Source of the DNA: Dehalococcoidia bacterium UBA2777
GTDB taxonomy: Bacteria > Chloroflexota > Dehalococcoidia > UBA2247 > UBA2777
Reading direction: 5' to 3'
Length of the DNA: 23,439 bases
Assembly (NCBI GenBank): GCA_002352365.1
Contig: DEIJ01000122.1
Coordinates: 1 to 23,439, forward strand
Every line of letters starts with the position of its first letter. Position 1 is the stretch's first letter. Position numbers and translations under genes: made by a program. Of the stretch, positions 14,871 to 23,341 are shown in pieces. The notes beneath the pieces are model-generated. The model ran no database searches. It worked only from the letters and a program-made list of their open reading frames with translations, and had not been told where the DNA came from.

Positions 14871-15533
14871 ATGTATATTATCATCGCCGGTGGGGAGCAT
14901 ATAGGTTATTACCTGTCTAAAGCACTGCTAAGTGAGGGTCATGAGGTAGTAGTGATTGATAAGGAGGCCAAAAGGATAAAGCGTATTGAGGAGGAGCTAG
15001 GCAGCATTTGCCTACTAGGGGATAGTTGTGAAGCAGGCACACTAGATGAGGCAGGAGTGGAAAGAGCCAATCTGTTTATTGCGGTAACTGAGAGAGACGA
15101 GGACAATCTGGTCGCTTGTCAAGTAGCCAAGCACAAATTCAATGTACCACGCACTATTGCCCGCATCAATAATCCCAATAATGAGGTTCTGTTTAAGAAG
15201 CTAGGCATCGATGTCACTGTCAGTTCCACTAACCTCATTTTGGAGCATATTGAAGAGGTAGTTCCCACCCATCCCTTAACGCATTTGTTAGCTATCCAGA
15301 GAGGCGAGTTAGCTATTGTGGAGGTGAAGATCCCTCCCAGTTCAACAGTGGTAGGGAAACGGATTGGAGGCCTCCCTTCACTGGCGGAAAGCACCCTCGC
15401 CTTAATAATCCGCGAGGGGCAAAAACCTCAACTACCCACCTTGGATACTATTCTTGAGGCTGATGATCGGGTGATAGTGGCGATCAAACCTGATCAAGAA
15501 GAAGCTTTATGCGCTGCTCTCAGTTGTGCCTAG
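14871..15533 (+). CDS. trkA: TrkA-type RCK_N + RCK_C potassium uptake regulator
   Basis: The 220-residue product has an RCK_N Rossmann domain (1-118) and an RCK_C ligand-binding domain (about 135-215, VEVKIPPSSTVVGKRIGGL then EADDRVIVAIK). The ribosome binding site AAGGAGGGAGG is adjacent to the ATG. The first nucleotide motif reads AGGEHIG, so the central glycine of GxGxxG is Glu9; D30 is kept. This could weaken or change nucleotide binding compared with the partner RCK just upstream, which has an intact loop. No TrkH/KtrB membrane subunit lies in the window; the only nearby membrane partner is the APC permease. Confidence 0.9.
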   Translation: MYIIIAGGEHIGYYLSKALLSEGHEVVVIDKEAKRIKRIEEELGSICLLGDSCEAGTLDEAGVERANLFIAVTERDEDNLVACQVAKHKFNVPRTIARINNPNNEVLFKKLGIDVTVSSTNLILEHIEEVVPTHPLTHLLAIQRGELAIVEVKIPPSSTVVGKRIGGLPSLAESTLALIIREGQKPQLPTLDTILEADDRVIVAIKPDQEEALCAALSCA

Positions 15534-15604
15534 AAGGAAGGCAGCTTTGATATCCATCACTAATACCCGAAATCAAACAGCCTCACTACTACAAGGGAGG
15601 TCAG

Positions 15605-16390
15605 ATGGAAAGCAAACTCGATTTGGAGTGGAATGATGATCACGTAGTGCCCAAAGTTACTTGCCCTGACATGGTATTCCTCTTCCGGAGAATGACTGAA
15701 GAAACCCTCCAAATGATGGCGGTAAACGATGGGGAAATAGTTTTGGATGTCGGCTGCGGGAGAGCTATTGATGCTTTACAGTTGGCCACCAAAGGAGGGA
15801 AGTGTATTGGGTTTGAGCCCTCAAGGACAATGATAAACCATGCCAAAATCCACATAGCCAGTAGCAAAGCTTATGTGGCCTTAATCCAGGGAGTAGGTGA
15901 GGAGTTACCTTTTGAAGCTCATTCCTTTGATAAGGTCGTATGTAAGGGTGCCCTCGATCACTTTCTTGACCCGCAGAAAACTATCCAGGAAATATCGCGG
16001 GTGCTCAAACCCAATGGGAAGGTGATTATCAGCATCGCTAACTTTGAAAGCTTAGGGTTTAGGCTGGCCAGAAATACATACCCGATGATAAAAGCCCTCT
16101 ACCTTAGGAATAGAGTAACGGGGAGAAAAGCTTGGGAGATTCCCCCTGACCACACCTACAAGCTTGATTATCCTTCCTTAAAGCAGCTGGTGGAACCTCA
16201 CCTTAACATCGAGGAGGCAAAAGGGGTTTCCCTTCTATTTGGGCTTCCTTGGTGGGGATCGTTTCTTGACAAGCTACCACGGAGCATATCGAGCATTATT
16301 CTAAATACCTTAGATAAATTAGCTTGTCACCTTCCCCGGTTCAGCGATGCTATTGTGCTGAGGTGCAGTCATAAAACCAGCCGGGGATAA
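15605..16390 (+). CDS. Class I SAM-dependent methyltransferase (Methyltransf_11 type)
   Basis: The 261-residue product has a strong ribosome binding site (AAGGGAGGT) before the ATG. SAM-binding motif I is VLDVGCGRA (46-54), the acidic residue after beta-2 is E71 in FEPSR, and the later motifs SFDKVVCKGALDHF (107-120) and VLKPNGKVIISI are as in UbiE/BioC-like enzymes. The last 110 residues form a less conserved cap. The substrate is unknown. It stands 71 bp after the trkA gene without a clear promoter. A functional link to either neighbour is not evident. Confidence 0.85.
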   Translation: MESKLDLEWNDDHVVPKVTCPDMVFLFRRMTEETLQMMAVNDGEIVLDVGCGRAIDALQLATKGGKCIGFEPSRTMINHAKIHIASSKAYVALIQGVGEELPFEAHSFDKVVCKGALDHFLDPQKTIQEISRVLKPNGKVIISIANFESLGFRLARNTYPMIKALYLRNRVTGRKAWEIPPDHTYKLDYPSLKQLVEPHLNIEEAKGVSLLFGLPWWGSFLDKLPRSISSIILNTLDKLACHLPRFSDAIVLRCSHKTSRG

Positions 16391-16442
16391 AATGGGGGGG
16401 TGGCGAGAACGTGGCCCAGGTCTCAGGCAATTGGTGAGAGGG

Positions 16443-16461
16443 ACTCCCACCCTGTGGGAGT
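16443..16461. terminator. Perfect hairpin between methyltransferase and acyl-CoA synthetase genes
   Basis: ACTCCCAC (16443-16450) pairs perfectly with GTGGGAGT (16454-16461) around CCT. It lies about 53 bp after the methyltransferase stop. A T-tract is missing, so it may end transcription weakly or protect the 3' end. Confidence 0.4.
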
Positions 16462-16556
16462 GCTTCAAATTTAGGGGGCAAGCGGCTTGGCCACATGTAG
16501 TACACTGAAACCAAAAACTGTAAAAAGCAGAGGGAATGAAAATGGAAGGAGATGGA

Positions 16557-18209
16557 ATGCCCGAATATAGCATAGTTGAAGAACTTGAACCGTTGTTCAA
16601 TCCTAGATCAGTTGCAGTGATTGGGGCGACAAGTAATTGGAACAAGTGGGGCTTCTCCACCTTTTCTTGTGCCCTTGATGGATTTGGGGGCAGCGTTTAC
16701 CCGGTAAACAATAAAAGGGAAGCCGTCCTCGGTCACAAGGCCTTTGAATGGGTGACCGATATCCCCGGCGAAGTTGACCTGGCGATGTTTGTTATTCCTG
16801 CCTCTGGTGTCCCTGGCGCTATGGAAAATTGCGTAGCTAAAAAAGTAAAGGCAGCGGTCATCATTTCTGCTGGCTTTGCGGAAACTGGGGAGGAGGGGAG
16901 GAAACTACAGGATGAGGTTCTCGAAATAGCGAGGAAGGGAGGAATCAGGTTTGTTGGTCCAAATTGTATGGGCTTTTGGAGCGCCTCTTCCAAGCTAAAA
17001 GGATTCATGTGGCCCATGCCAATTAAGGCCGGCCAGTTGGCTTTCGTAACTCAGGGAGGGAATATCGGCGGTGCAGTGGCTGCCGCTGCCTATGAGCGAG
17101 AAATAGGTTTTCATAGGTACGTAAGCTGCGGGTGTGCCGCAGATATCCAGATTGAAGATTTCGTAGAATATTTTGGTCGTGATCCGGAAGTAAAGGTAAT
17201 TTTGACCTATATCGAAGGTTTGGCAAGCGGGGAAAGGTTTATCGAGAAGGTGGGAAAGGTAACTGCCAAAAAGCCGGTGGTTGTCCTAAAGCCAGGCAAA
17301 ACTGAAGCTGCAGCAAAAGCGATACGAGCGCATTCCGGTGCGCTTGCCGGCCACGATGAAATCTATGAGGAAGCATTCAGAAAGGCAGGGGTAATTAGGA
17401 CAGAAAGCCCCGAGGAACTTTTGGACGTTGCTATTGGATTCCTAACTCAACCTCTTCCCCGGGGAAGGAATGTGGCCATAACTACCCCCGGTGGTAGTTA
17501 TGGCGTTTTGTGCGCCGATTACTGTGCCTCCTTGGGGCTTAATGTCATCAAACTCCCTGAAGAAATCGTCAATGATTTCAATGATATATTCCCTTCCCGC
17601 TGGAGTCATGGCAACCCGGTAGACCCCGCTGGGGATAGAAATATAATCGCTTATCTAAAGGCACCTGAAGCCCTGGTAAAGTTAGATGAGGTGGATTCGC
17701 TGATTTTTATGGGCTTCGGTAGCTTCTCTGGCTTGGGCTCAACATTTGCCCAAATGTCTGACCTATCTTCTGCAGAATACCCTGCTATCCCTCAGACCAC
17801 CGCAGCAAGCCCTGCTAATCCGGATGAACCTATTCAGTCATTTAGTTCCCTGTTTGGCTATGTGTTTGGTGGTGGAGATAGTAAAGCAATTGACGAAGTT
17901 GCTAGATTAGTTAGTTTGGTAGTTGGCTCAGGCGAGACTGATTTCTTGAACGATCTTTCTCAGTCAACTACTACCCCCAGGGACCAGTCGGAGATGCTCA
18001 CCCAAGCTGCCAACCATTTCATAGGAGCACTAATTCTTCACTGGAGCCAAAGCTACCATAAGCCAATAGTCACCACTACCTTTAGTGAGACAACATTTTA
18101 CCTGAATCTAAAGAGGGGCCTTTACTATTCATATCCTACACCGCAAAGGGCAGCCAAAGTTTTGGCCAAGTTGGTGCAGTATAGGGAATACCTGGAAAGG
18201 GAAGCATAG
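16557..18209 (+). CDS. ADP-forming acyl/acetyl-CoA synthetase, alpha-type (CoA-binding and ligase domains)
   Basis: I prefer the ATG at 16557, which has AAGGAG five bases upstream and starts MPEYSIVEE; earlier in-frame ATGs at 16536 and 16542 have weaker sites. The residue numbers below count from 16536 (557 residues). The CoA-binding domain begins LFNPRSVAVIGAT (20-32), followed by FVGPNCMGFW (139-148) and FVTQGGNIGG (170-179). The phosphorylated catalytic His is H266 in RAHSGALAG. The GNPVDPAGD segment (359-367) belongs to the second ligase domain. A less conserved stretch of about 80-100 residues (roughly 400-500) precedes a normal C-terminal end. These enzymes make ATP from acyl-CoA by substrate-level phosphorylation, with a separate ATP-grasp beta subunit; no beta subunit is visible in the window. 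Confidence 0.86.
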   Translation: MPEYSIVEELEPLFNPRSVAVIGATSNWNKWGFSTFSCALDGFGGSVYPVNNKREAVLGHKAFEWVTDIPGEVDLAMFVIPASGVPGAMENCVAKKVKAAVIISAGFAETGEEGRKLQDEVLEIARKGGIRFVGPNCMGFWSASSKLKGFMWPMPIKAGQLAFVTQGGNIGGAVAAAAYEREIGFHRYVSCGCAADIQIEDFVEYFGRDPEVKVILTYIEGLASGERFIEKVGKVTAKKPVVVLKPGKTEAAAKAIRAHSGALAGHDEIYEEAFRKAGVIRTESPEELLDVAIGFLTQPLPRGRNVAITTPGGSYGVLCADYCASLGLNVIKLPEEIVNDFNDIFPSRWSHGNPVDPAGDRNIIAYLKAPEALVKLDEVDSLIFMGFGSFSGLGSTFAQMSDLSSAEYPAIPQTTAASPANPDEPIQSFSSLFGYVFGGGDSKAIDEVARLVSLVVGSGETDFLNDLSQSTTTPRDQSEMLTQAANHFIGALILHWSQSYHKPIVTTTFSETTFYLNLKRGLYYSYPTPQRAAKVLAKLVQYREYLEREA

Positions 18210-18237
18210 CAGGGGGATAAAAGGCCGGCTAAAAGAG

Positions 18238-18687
18238 ATGGCTAAGACTAAGCGGGAAATATCAGCCGGGGGTGTGGTCTTTAGGAGAGGTGACCTTGGC
18301 ATAGAGATAGCCCTAACTTCTGCCCAAAATGGTGAGATTTGGTGTCTGCCCAAGGGATTGATAAACAAAGGAGAAAGTCTAGAGCAGACTGCATTACGAG
18401 AGGTAAAGGAGGAGACAGGACTAGAGGGCAGAATAATTCGAAAGATCGCCGAGATAAAATACTGGTACTATTCTAAGTGGGAGCAAGTCCGCATTTTTAA
18501 AATAGTGCACTTTTTTCTCATGGAATGTATCGGAGGAAATCCTGCAGAACACGACTTTGAGGTAGATGAAGTTAAATGGTTCCCCCTTGATGAAGCCAGG
18601 GAGATATTAAGCTATAAGAGCGAGCGGGAGACTCTAGAGAAAGCAGAGTTTATCCTCGCCTCTTCACCTTTTCCAACGCATATTTAG
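18238..18687 (+). CDS. Nudix hydrolase
   Basis: The 149-residue product has the complete Nudix box G40-x5-E46-x7-R54-E55-V-x-E58-E59-x-G61-L62. The Ap4A-hydrolase-like beginning ISAGGVVFRR and the WCLPKGLINKGE stretch suggest a diadenosine polyphosphate or NTP substrate, which cannot be settled from sequence. It starts 28 bp after the acyl-CoA synthetase, so co-transcription is likely. The ribosome binding site is weak. The last 38 bp (18650-18687) overlap the oppositely oriented B12-binding gene. Confidence 0.9.
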   Translation: MAKTKREISAGGVVFRRGDLGIEIALTSAQNGEIWCLPKGLINKGESLEQTALREVKEETGLEGRIIRKIAEIKYWYYSKWEQVRIFKIVHFFLMECIGGNPAEHDFEVDEVKWFPLDEAREILSYKSERETLEKAEFILASSPFPTHI

Positions 18688-19054
18688 CTATATCATCTAA
18701 CCTTGAGCCGGGGAGAAATACCTCAGCTATACCTATCTCTTTTAACTCTGGGATATCTTCTTCAGGAATAACTCCTCCGGCTAAAACCAAGATGTGATCT
18801 AGGTGATGCTCGTGTAGTCGGCTCATAAATCGCTGCATTATCTCTACATGACCACCACACAAAAAGCTCAAGCCAATAACATCGGCATCTTCTTGAATAG
18901 CTGCCTTTATTACCCCATCGATCCTCTGGCCAGTTCCAAGGTAAACCACTTCCATGCCAGCATCACGCAGTGCTTCAGTCACGGCGATAATTCCTCGGTA
19001 ATGATCATCAAGCCCAATTTTAGCAGTTAAGGCCTTTATCTTTTCACCAGCCAT
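18650..19054 (-). CDS. Free-standing B12-binding domain protein (methylmalonyl-CoA mutase C-terminal type)
   Basis: The 134-residue product is a single cobalamin-binding domain starting after AAAGGAGG. The three signatures are present: D16-x-H18-x2-G21 (GLDDHYRG), S63-x-L65 (SFLCGG) and G93-G94 (LAGGVIP). In this family H18 is the lower cobalt ligand. Such single domains are the small subunit of split methylmalonyl-CoA or related acyl-CoA mutases; the large catalytic subunit is not in the window. It lies 54 bp after ftsH on the same strand, and its 3' end overlaps the Nudix gene tail-to-tail by 38 bp. Confidence 0.9.
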   Translation of the reverse strand: MAGEKIKALTAKIGLDDHYRGIIAVTEALRDAGMEVVYLGTGQRIDGVIKAAIQEDADVIGLSFLCGGHVEIMQRFMSRLHEHHLDHILVLAGGVIPEEDIPELKEIGIAEVFLPGSRLDDIAKYALEKVKRRG

Positions 19055-19108
19055 ATATCCTCCTTTTCATAGCTGACAGTATTTTGTCTATTAGCTGGTG
19101 TCTGTTGG

Positions 19109-20950
19109 TTATCCTTGGTGTATGGGCAGCAAAGCCTCAGGCGATGAGACAGGTTCATTAAATAGCTTCTCTAACTCCTCACCTTCTATGCTTTCCTCGG
19201 CGAGGAGACGCTCAGCAATTTGGATCAATTTTGCTTTATGGTGAGTTAATAACCCTCGAGCCACGCTGTAAGCCTGATCAACCAGGACATAAACCTCTTC
19301 ATCAATCTCCTGGGCTACTTTCTCACCATAATTTCTTTGCTCAGTGATCTCCTTTCCCAAAAAGACTAGCTGCTCCTTGTGCCCGAAGGTGCGGGGACCT
19401 AATTTATCACTCATGCCATATTCAGTCACCATCTTGCGGGCCAGTATAGTGGCTTGTTCAAGGTCACTGCCGCTGCCCGTACTTATTTCGCCAAACATCA
19501 ATTCCTCAGCGGCGCGGCCGGCAAGATCAACAGCGAGCGTATCGTTGAACTGAGAACGGGTCCATAAGTAACGATCCTCAGCAGGCAGGAGCCTAGTATA
19601 ACCCCCCATCATGCCCCGGGCGATTATGGAGATTTTATGTACCGGGTCAGCACGAGGAAGCATTTTGGCCACTAGAGCATGTCCTGACTCATGATAAGCG
19701 ATCATCTTCTTCTCTTGGTGACTTATTACCCGGCTCTTCCTTTCCGGCCCGGCAATGACCCGATCAATAGCCTCCTCAAATTCGATCATCTCAACAGCTT
19801 TCTTATCGCGTCTTGCTGCCAAGATGCTCGCCTCATTGACCAGGTTAGCTAGGTCGGCACCGCTAAGACCGGCTGTCTCCTTGGCTAAGGTATTCAGATC
19901 GACCGACTCCGCTAAGGGTTTACCCTTGGCATGTACCTCGAGTATCGCCTTTCTGCCGTTGATATCCGGCCGATCCAGAACTACTACTCGGTCGAAGCGG
20001 CCGGGACGAAGTAGAGCGGGGTCTAATATATCGGGGCGGTTAGTAGCCGAGAGGACGATAACATTAGTATGACTATCAAAGCCATCCATCTCCACCAGAA
20101 TTTGATTTAGAGTCTGCTCTCGCTCATCATGACCACCCCCCAGTCCTGCCCCGCGATGCCGGCCTACCGCATCGATTTCATCCACAAACACAATGCACGG
20201 GGCACTGCGCTTAGCTTGATTAAACAGATCCCTGACTCTGGAGGCGCCTACGCCGACAAACATCTCCACAAACTCGCTGCCAGAGATAGAGAAGAAGGGT
20301 ACTTCTGCTTCCCCGGCTATAGCCCGGGCAAGTAAGGTCTTCCCTGTGCCTGGCGGGCCGATCAGTAGTACCCCCCGAGGGATACGCGCCCCCAAGGCGA
20401 GGAACTTCTCCGGGGTTTTAAGGAATTCTACCACCTCCTCAAGTTCACCTTTGGCTTCATCTACCCCAGCCACATCATTAAAAGTAACTGTAGGTTTATT
20501 TCCCACAATTACCCGGGCTTGGCTGCGGCCAAAATTGAATGCCTGACCACCTGCCCCCCGGGCACTACGTAACATAAAGAATAACAATGCACCAATGAAA
20601 AGAAAGGGCAACATGCCCATGAGCAACCTGCTCCAGTCAAAACTGCTCTCTGGCTTTATCCCCACCTCTATATTCTTACTTGCCGGCCCAAGGAGCTCAT
20701 AGATACTGGAACTGCTCTCTTTAAGCGACTTAAATTGCTCACCTTGGGTGGTGGTGACCAGCAGTTGGTTGCCCTCCACTTCAATCGACTTAACTTGCCC
20801 CTTCTCTGCCATGGCGATAATCTCACTGATCGGTTGCTGTGGTATAATGGGGCTTTGGGGGAAGAAGGTGACAAAGAGAGCTATCACCGCTACCAAGATA
20901 ACTAGAATAAGAAAACCCGGGGAAAACCGCCCTTGCTTCATCCTCATCAC
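19109..20950 (-). CDS. ftsH: ATP-dependent membrane zinc metalloprotease FtsH
   Basis: The 613-residue product has the usual FtsH order. Membrane helices lie at about 12-30 and 108-127, around a periplasmic segment. The AAA+ module has Walker A GPPGTGKT (198-205), Walker B FVDEID (255-260), the pore loop FVG around 231-233, and arginine fingers R315/R318 in RPGRFDR. The protease has HESGH (420-424) with third zinc ligand D496. It degrades unneeded membrane and cytosolic proteins. The gene starts GTG-ATG-AGG-ATG; no ribosome binding site precedes these, but an extended -10 lies only 6-11 bases upstream, so the message is probably leaderless. otsB ends 31 bp upstream on the same strand. Confidence 0.97.
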   Translation of the reverse strand: MMRMKQGRFSPGFLILVILVAVIALFVTFFPQSPIIPQQPISEIIAMAEKGQVKSIEVEGNQLLVTTTQGEQFKSLKESSSSIYELLGPASKNIEVGIKPESSFDWSRLLMGMLPFLFIGALLFFMLRSARGAGGQAFNFGRSQARVIVGNKPTVTFNDVAGVDEAKGELEEVVEFLKTPEKFLALGARIPRGVLLIGPPGTGKTLLARAIAGEAEVPFFSISGSEFVEMFVGVGASRVRDLFNQAKRSAPCIVFVDEIDAVGRHRGAGLGGGHDEREQTLNQILVEMDGFDSHTNVIVLSATNRPDILDPALLRPGRFDRVVVLDRPDINGRKAILEVHAKGKPLAESVDLNTLAKETAGLSGADLANLVNEASILAARRDKKAVEMIEFEEAIDRVIAGPERKSRVISHQEKKMIAYHESGHALVAKMLPRADPVHKISIIARGMMGGYTRLLPAEDRYLWTRSQFNDTLAVDLAGRAAEELMFGEISTGSGSDLEQATILARKMVTEYGMSDKLGPRTFGHKEQLVFLGKEITEQRNYGEKVAQEIDEEVYVLVDQAYSVARGLLTHHKAKLIQIAERLLAEESIEGEELEKLFNEPVSSPEALLPIHQG

Positions 20951-20955
20951 AAGAT

Positions 20956-20964
20956 ATTATATCA
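20956..20964 (-). promoter_or_regulatory. Extended -10 promoter (TGATATAAT) at the ftsH start
   Basis: On the - strand TG-A-TATAAT is a perfect extended -10 element, with TATAAT at 20956-20961. I see no good -35. Transcription would begin at about 20949-20950, at the GTG/ATG start of ftsH itself. Confidence 0.55.
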
Positions 20965-20981
20965 AAAAAGAGCCCCAAAAG

Positions 20982-21785
20982 CTATTGCCGCATCAGGAGC
21001 ACTAGAGCTAAAAGCCTGTCCACCTCTTGGCAAGAAAGCAAAAAATAGCTGGCTTGAGAGGCAGGCTTTTTTGCACCCACAAAGATACCCCAGCCACCGT
21101 ATTCGGCTACTGCCCTGAAGCCATCTTCATCGGTTACATCATCCCCTAAGTAAATAGGTAAAATTTCTTTCCTCTCTGGGTGTTCCTGGCATTGGGTTAA
21201 CAGAAGGTTTATCGCTTTCCCTTTGTCCCAGTCAACTGGTGGTCTCACTTCCCAGACTTTCTTGCCCTGGGTCACTTTTACCTTCCCCACCTCCTCGAGT
21301 GGCCTGGTGATATGGTAGAAAGTCTCTTCCACCACTCCAACTTGAGCCTCGCTTACCAAGCGATAGTGGAGGCTCAAGGTGAGGCCCTTATTTTCTACAA
21401 TGACCCCCTTGATACTTGCCAGCATCTCGGATAGATGGCTCGCTACCTGGTCAATAATTGGCTTAGTCGCCCGAGCCTCAGGATATAACAGGCTTAATCC
21501 CGGTCCCTCCAGCTCCAGTCCATGATTGCCGGCATAAAATATCCCCTCAAGCTGAACCAGATTCTTAATCTCATCCAGCTGCCGACCGCTAATGATTCCC
21601 AAGGTGAGGCCCGAGAGTCGACTAAGTTTTTGCAGTAATTCCCTCCTCCTGGGCGGCAGGACAGCTAACTCGGGGCGAGCCGCAATAGGAACCAGAGTGC
21701 CATCGTAATCGGAGAAGAGGAAGAGATGAGCAATAGATTTCAGCCGAGAATAGATCAGGTCTTGGGCATTGAACAGATATTGCAA
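20982..21785 (-). CDS. otsB: Trehalose-6-phosphate phosphatase
   Basis: The 267-residue product is a HAD-superfamily OtsB protein. Motif I is DYDGTL with nucleophile D26 and general acid D28. SGR is at 66-68 and the motif III lysine K188 is in DWDKGKA. The metal site is LGDDVTDEDGF (D215, D216, D219). It removes phosphate from trehalose-6-phosphate. The start is a TTG with GAGGA overlapping the otsA stop codon, eight bases after otsA, so the two are translationally coupled. It is ordinary in all motifs. Confidence 0.93.
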   Translation of the reverse strand: MQYLFNAQDLIYSRLKSIAHLFLFSDYDGTLVPIAARPELAVLPPRRRELLQKLSRLSGLTLGIISGRQLDEIKNLVQLEGIFYAGNHGLELEGPGLSLLYPEARATKPIIDQVASHLSEMLASIKGVIVENKGLTLSLHYRLVSEAQVGVVEETFYHITRPLEEVGKVKVTQGKKVWEVRPPVDWDKGKAINLLLTQCQEHPERKEILPIYLGDDVTDEDGFRAVAEYGGWGIFVGAKKPASQASYFLLSCQEVDRLLALVLLMRQ

Positions 21786-21793
21786 CTTATTCC

Positions 21794-23263
21794 TCAGGGG
21801 CGAAGTTTAGCCAGCTCAGAAAATAGGGCAATGCCCCAGTGGTAGATATCGTTCTCCCTGACTTGCTCCCTCATCCTTCGCATTCTCACCATCTTTTCTT
21901 CTTGAGGCATCTCCACGGCCTTCTTTATCGTCTCGGCAAATTCATCAGTGGCATAGGGATTTATCACTAAGGCATCGCTTAGCTCCCAGGCAGCACCGCA
22001 AAACTGGCTCAAAATCAATACCCCGTCTTCATCTATCCGGGAGGAGACAAACTCTTTGGCTACCAAATTCATCCCATCGTGAAGTGAACTCACCATGCAA
22101 AAATCTGCTATCCTACGGAGGGCAGCCAAAGTAACCGGGGAGGCAAGTTCCTTCACATAGATTATTGGTTCCCAGGAGGCTGATTCATACTTCCTATTGA
22201 TTTCTTCAACTAGGTGGTCAATCCTTTCATTTATTTCTCGATACTTTTCCACCCGAACCCGGCTCGAAGTACCCAGTTGGATAAAGACCATCCGCCCAAT
22301 ATATTCAGGATATTTTTCAAAAAATCTATCTAATGCCCTTAACCTCTCCGGTATCCCCTTGGTGTAATCGATGCGATCGATGCCAATCCCCACCAACTTA
22401 TTCCCCAGCCCCCAGCGATGCCTGAGGGCCTTCATTTCCCTTTCTACTTTCCCTGTGCTCGCCTCCGCTGATAGTGCCTCAAAGTCCACGCTGATAGGGA
22501 AAGGCCGCACCAAGGTAGTCTTCCCCCCCCAAATCACGGCGAATTTCTCTCGGTCTATTCTGCACTCAATGGCACGATCCGCCGTTTCTAAGAAGTTATT
22601 GCAATGGTATTGAATATGAAACCCCAAGATGTCATTACCTAACAGGCCGTCGAGGATTTCCTCTTGCCACGGGCAGATGCGAAAAATCTCATAATTAGGC
22701 CAAGGGATATGCCAGAACTGGCCGACTATCAATTGGGGGTTTTGCGCCTTAATCATTCGGGGTAGGAGAGCAAAGTGGTAATCTTGCACCAAAATAATAG
22801 CCTGATTTGTGCCTACTTCTTGTAGAATTACCTCGGCAAAGAGAGAATTTACCTTCTTATAGGTGTTCCAATCCGCCTCATTGAAGGTAGGGGGGGTAAA
22901 GGCAATATGGCACAGTGGCCACATGGCATCGTTGGCAAACCCATAGTAATAGCCATCCTCTTCTTCCTTGCTAAGCCAAACTCGCCTTAGAGCATACTGG
23001 GGGTTCTCTGGAGGAACCATCACCCGACTACTCGAGTCAACCACTGCCCTATCGGCATCGCCGCTACCATGGGCGATCCATACCCCTGCGGCGGCGCGCA
23101 TCACCGGATCGAGAGCCACAGTAAGTCCACTCGCTGGCCTAAGGCATTCTATCTCATCTCCAGAAAAGGTATGGATATAAGGTTCCCTATTGGAAACAAC
23201 CACGAGCAGGTAACTTGCCAATCTCTCCTCAATTAATTGATGTAAGCTCTCCTTAAAGTCCAC
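21794..23263 (-). CDS. otsA: Trehalose-6-phosphate synthase (GT20)
   Basis: The 489-residue product has GT20 length. Key sites by analogy to E. coli OtsA are R26 in VVVSNR, the DYH element (D161, H163), HIPWPN (H185), GIDRIDYTKG (R297, K302) and LHDGMNLVAKEF (D396, E404). It joins a nucleotide-activated glucose to glucose-6-phosphate. The variant WIAHGSGDADR (62-72) places it in a bacterial branch distinct from the enterobacterial one, so a closely related phospho-sugar product is possible, but the otsB next door supports trehalose. The start is GTG at 23263 with GGAGG six bases upstream. Confidence 0.92.
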   Translation of the reverse strand: MDFKESLHQLIEERLASYLLVVVSNREPYIHTFSGDEIECLRPASGLTVALDPVMRAAAGVWIAHGSGDADRAVVDSSSRVMVPPENPQYALRRVWLSKEEEDGYYYGFANDAMWPLCHIAFTPPTFNEADWNTYKKVNSLFAEVILQEVGTNQAIILVQDYHFALLPRMIKAQNPQLIVGQFWHIPWPNYEIFRICPWQEEILDGLLGNDILGFHIQYHCNNFLETADRAIECRIDREKFAVIWGGKTTLVRPFPISVDFEALSAEASTGKVEREMKALRHRWGLGNKLVGIGIDRIDYTKGIPERLRALDRFFEKYPEYIGRMVFIQLGTSSRVRVEKYREINERIDHLVEEINRKYESASWEPIIYVKELASPVTLAALRRIADFCMVSSLHDGMNLVAKEFVSSRIDEDGVLILSQFCGAAWELSDALVINPYATDEFAETIKKAVEMPQEEKMVRMRRMREQVRENDIYHWGIALFSELAKLRP

Positions 23264-23312
23264 TTAAATCCTCCATCCCCCAATTCTCCGCGGGATCATT
23301 ACGCTTAACCTT

Positions 23313-23341
23313 ATATTAGTTTCCAGAAAGGGTTATGTCCA
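23313..23341 (-). promoter_or_regulatory. Candidate promoter of otsAB
   Basis: On the - strand TGGACA (23336-23341; 5 of 6) is separated by 17 bp from TAATAT (23313-23318; 4 of 6). It lies about 50 bp before the otsA GTG. The remaining 23342-23439 has no gene that I can see. Confidence 0.4.
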
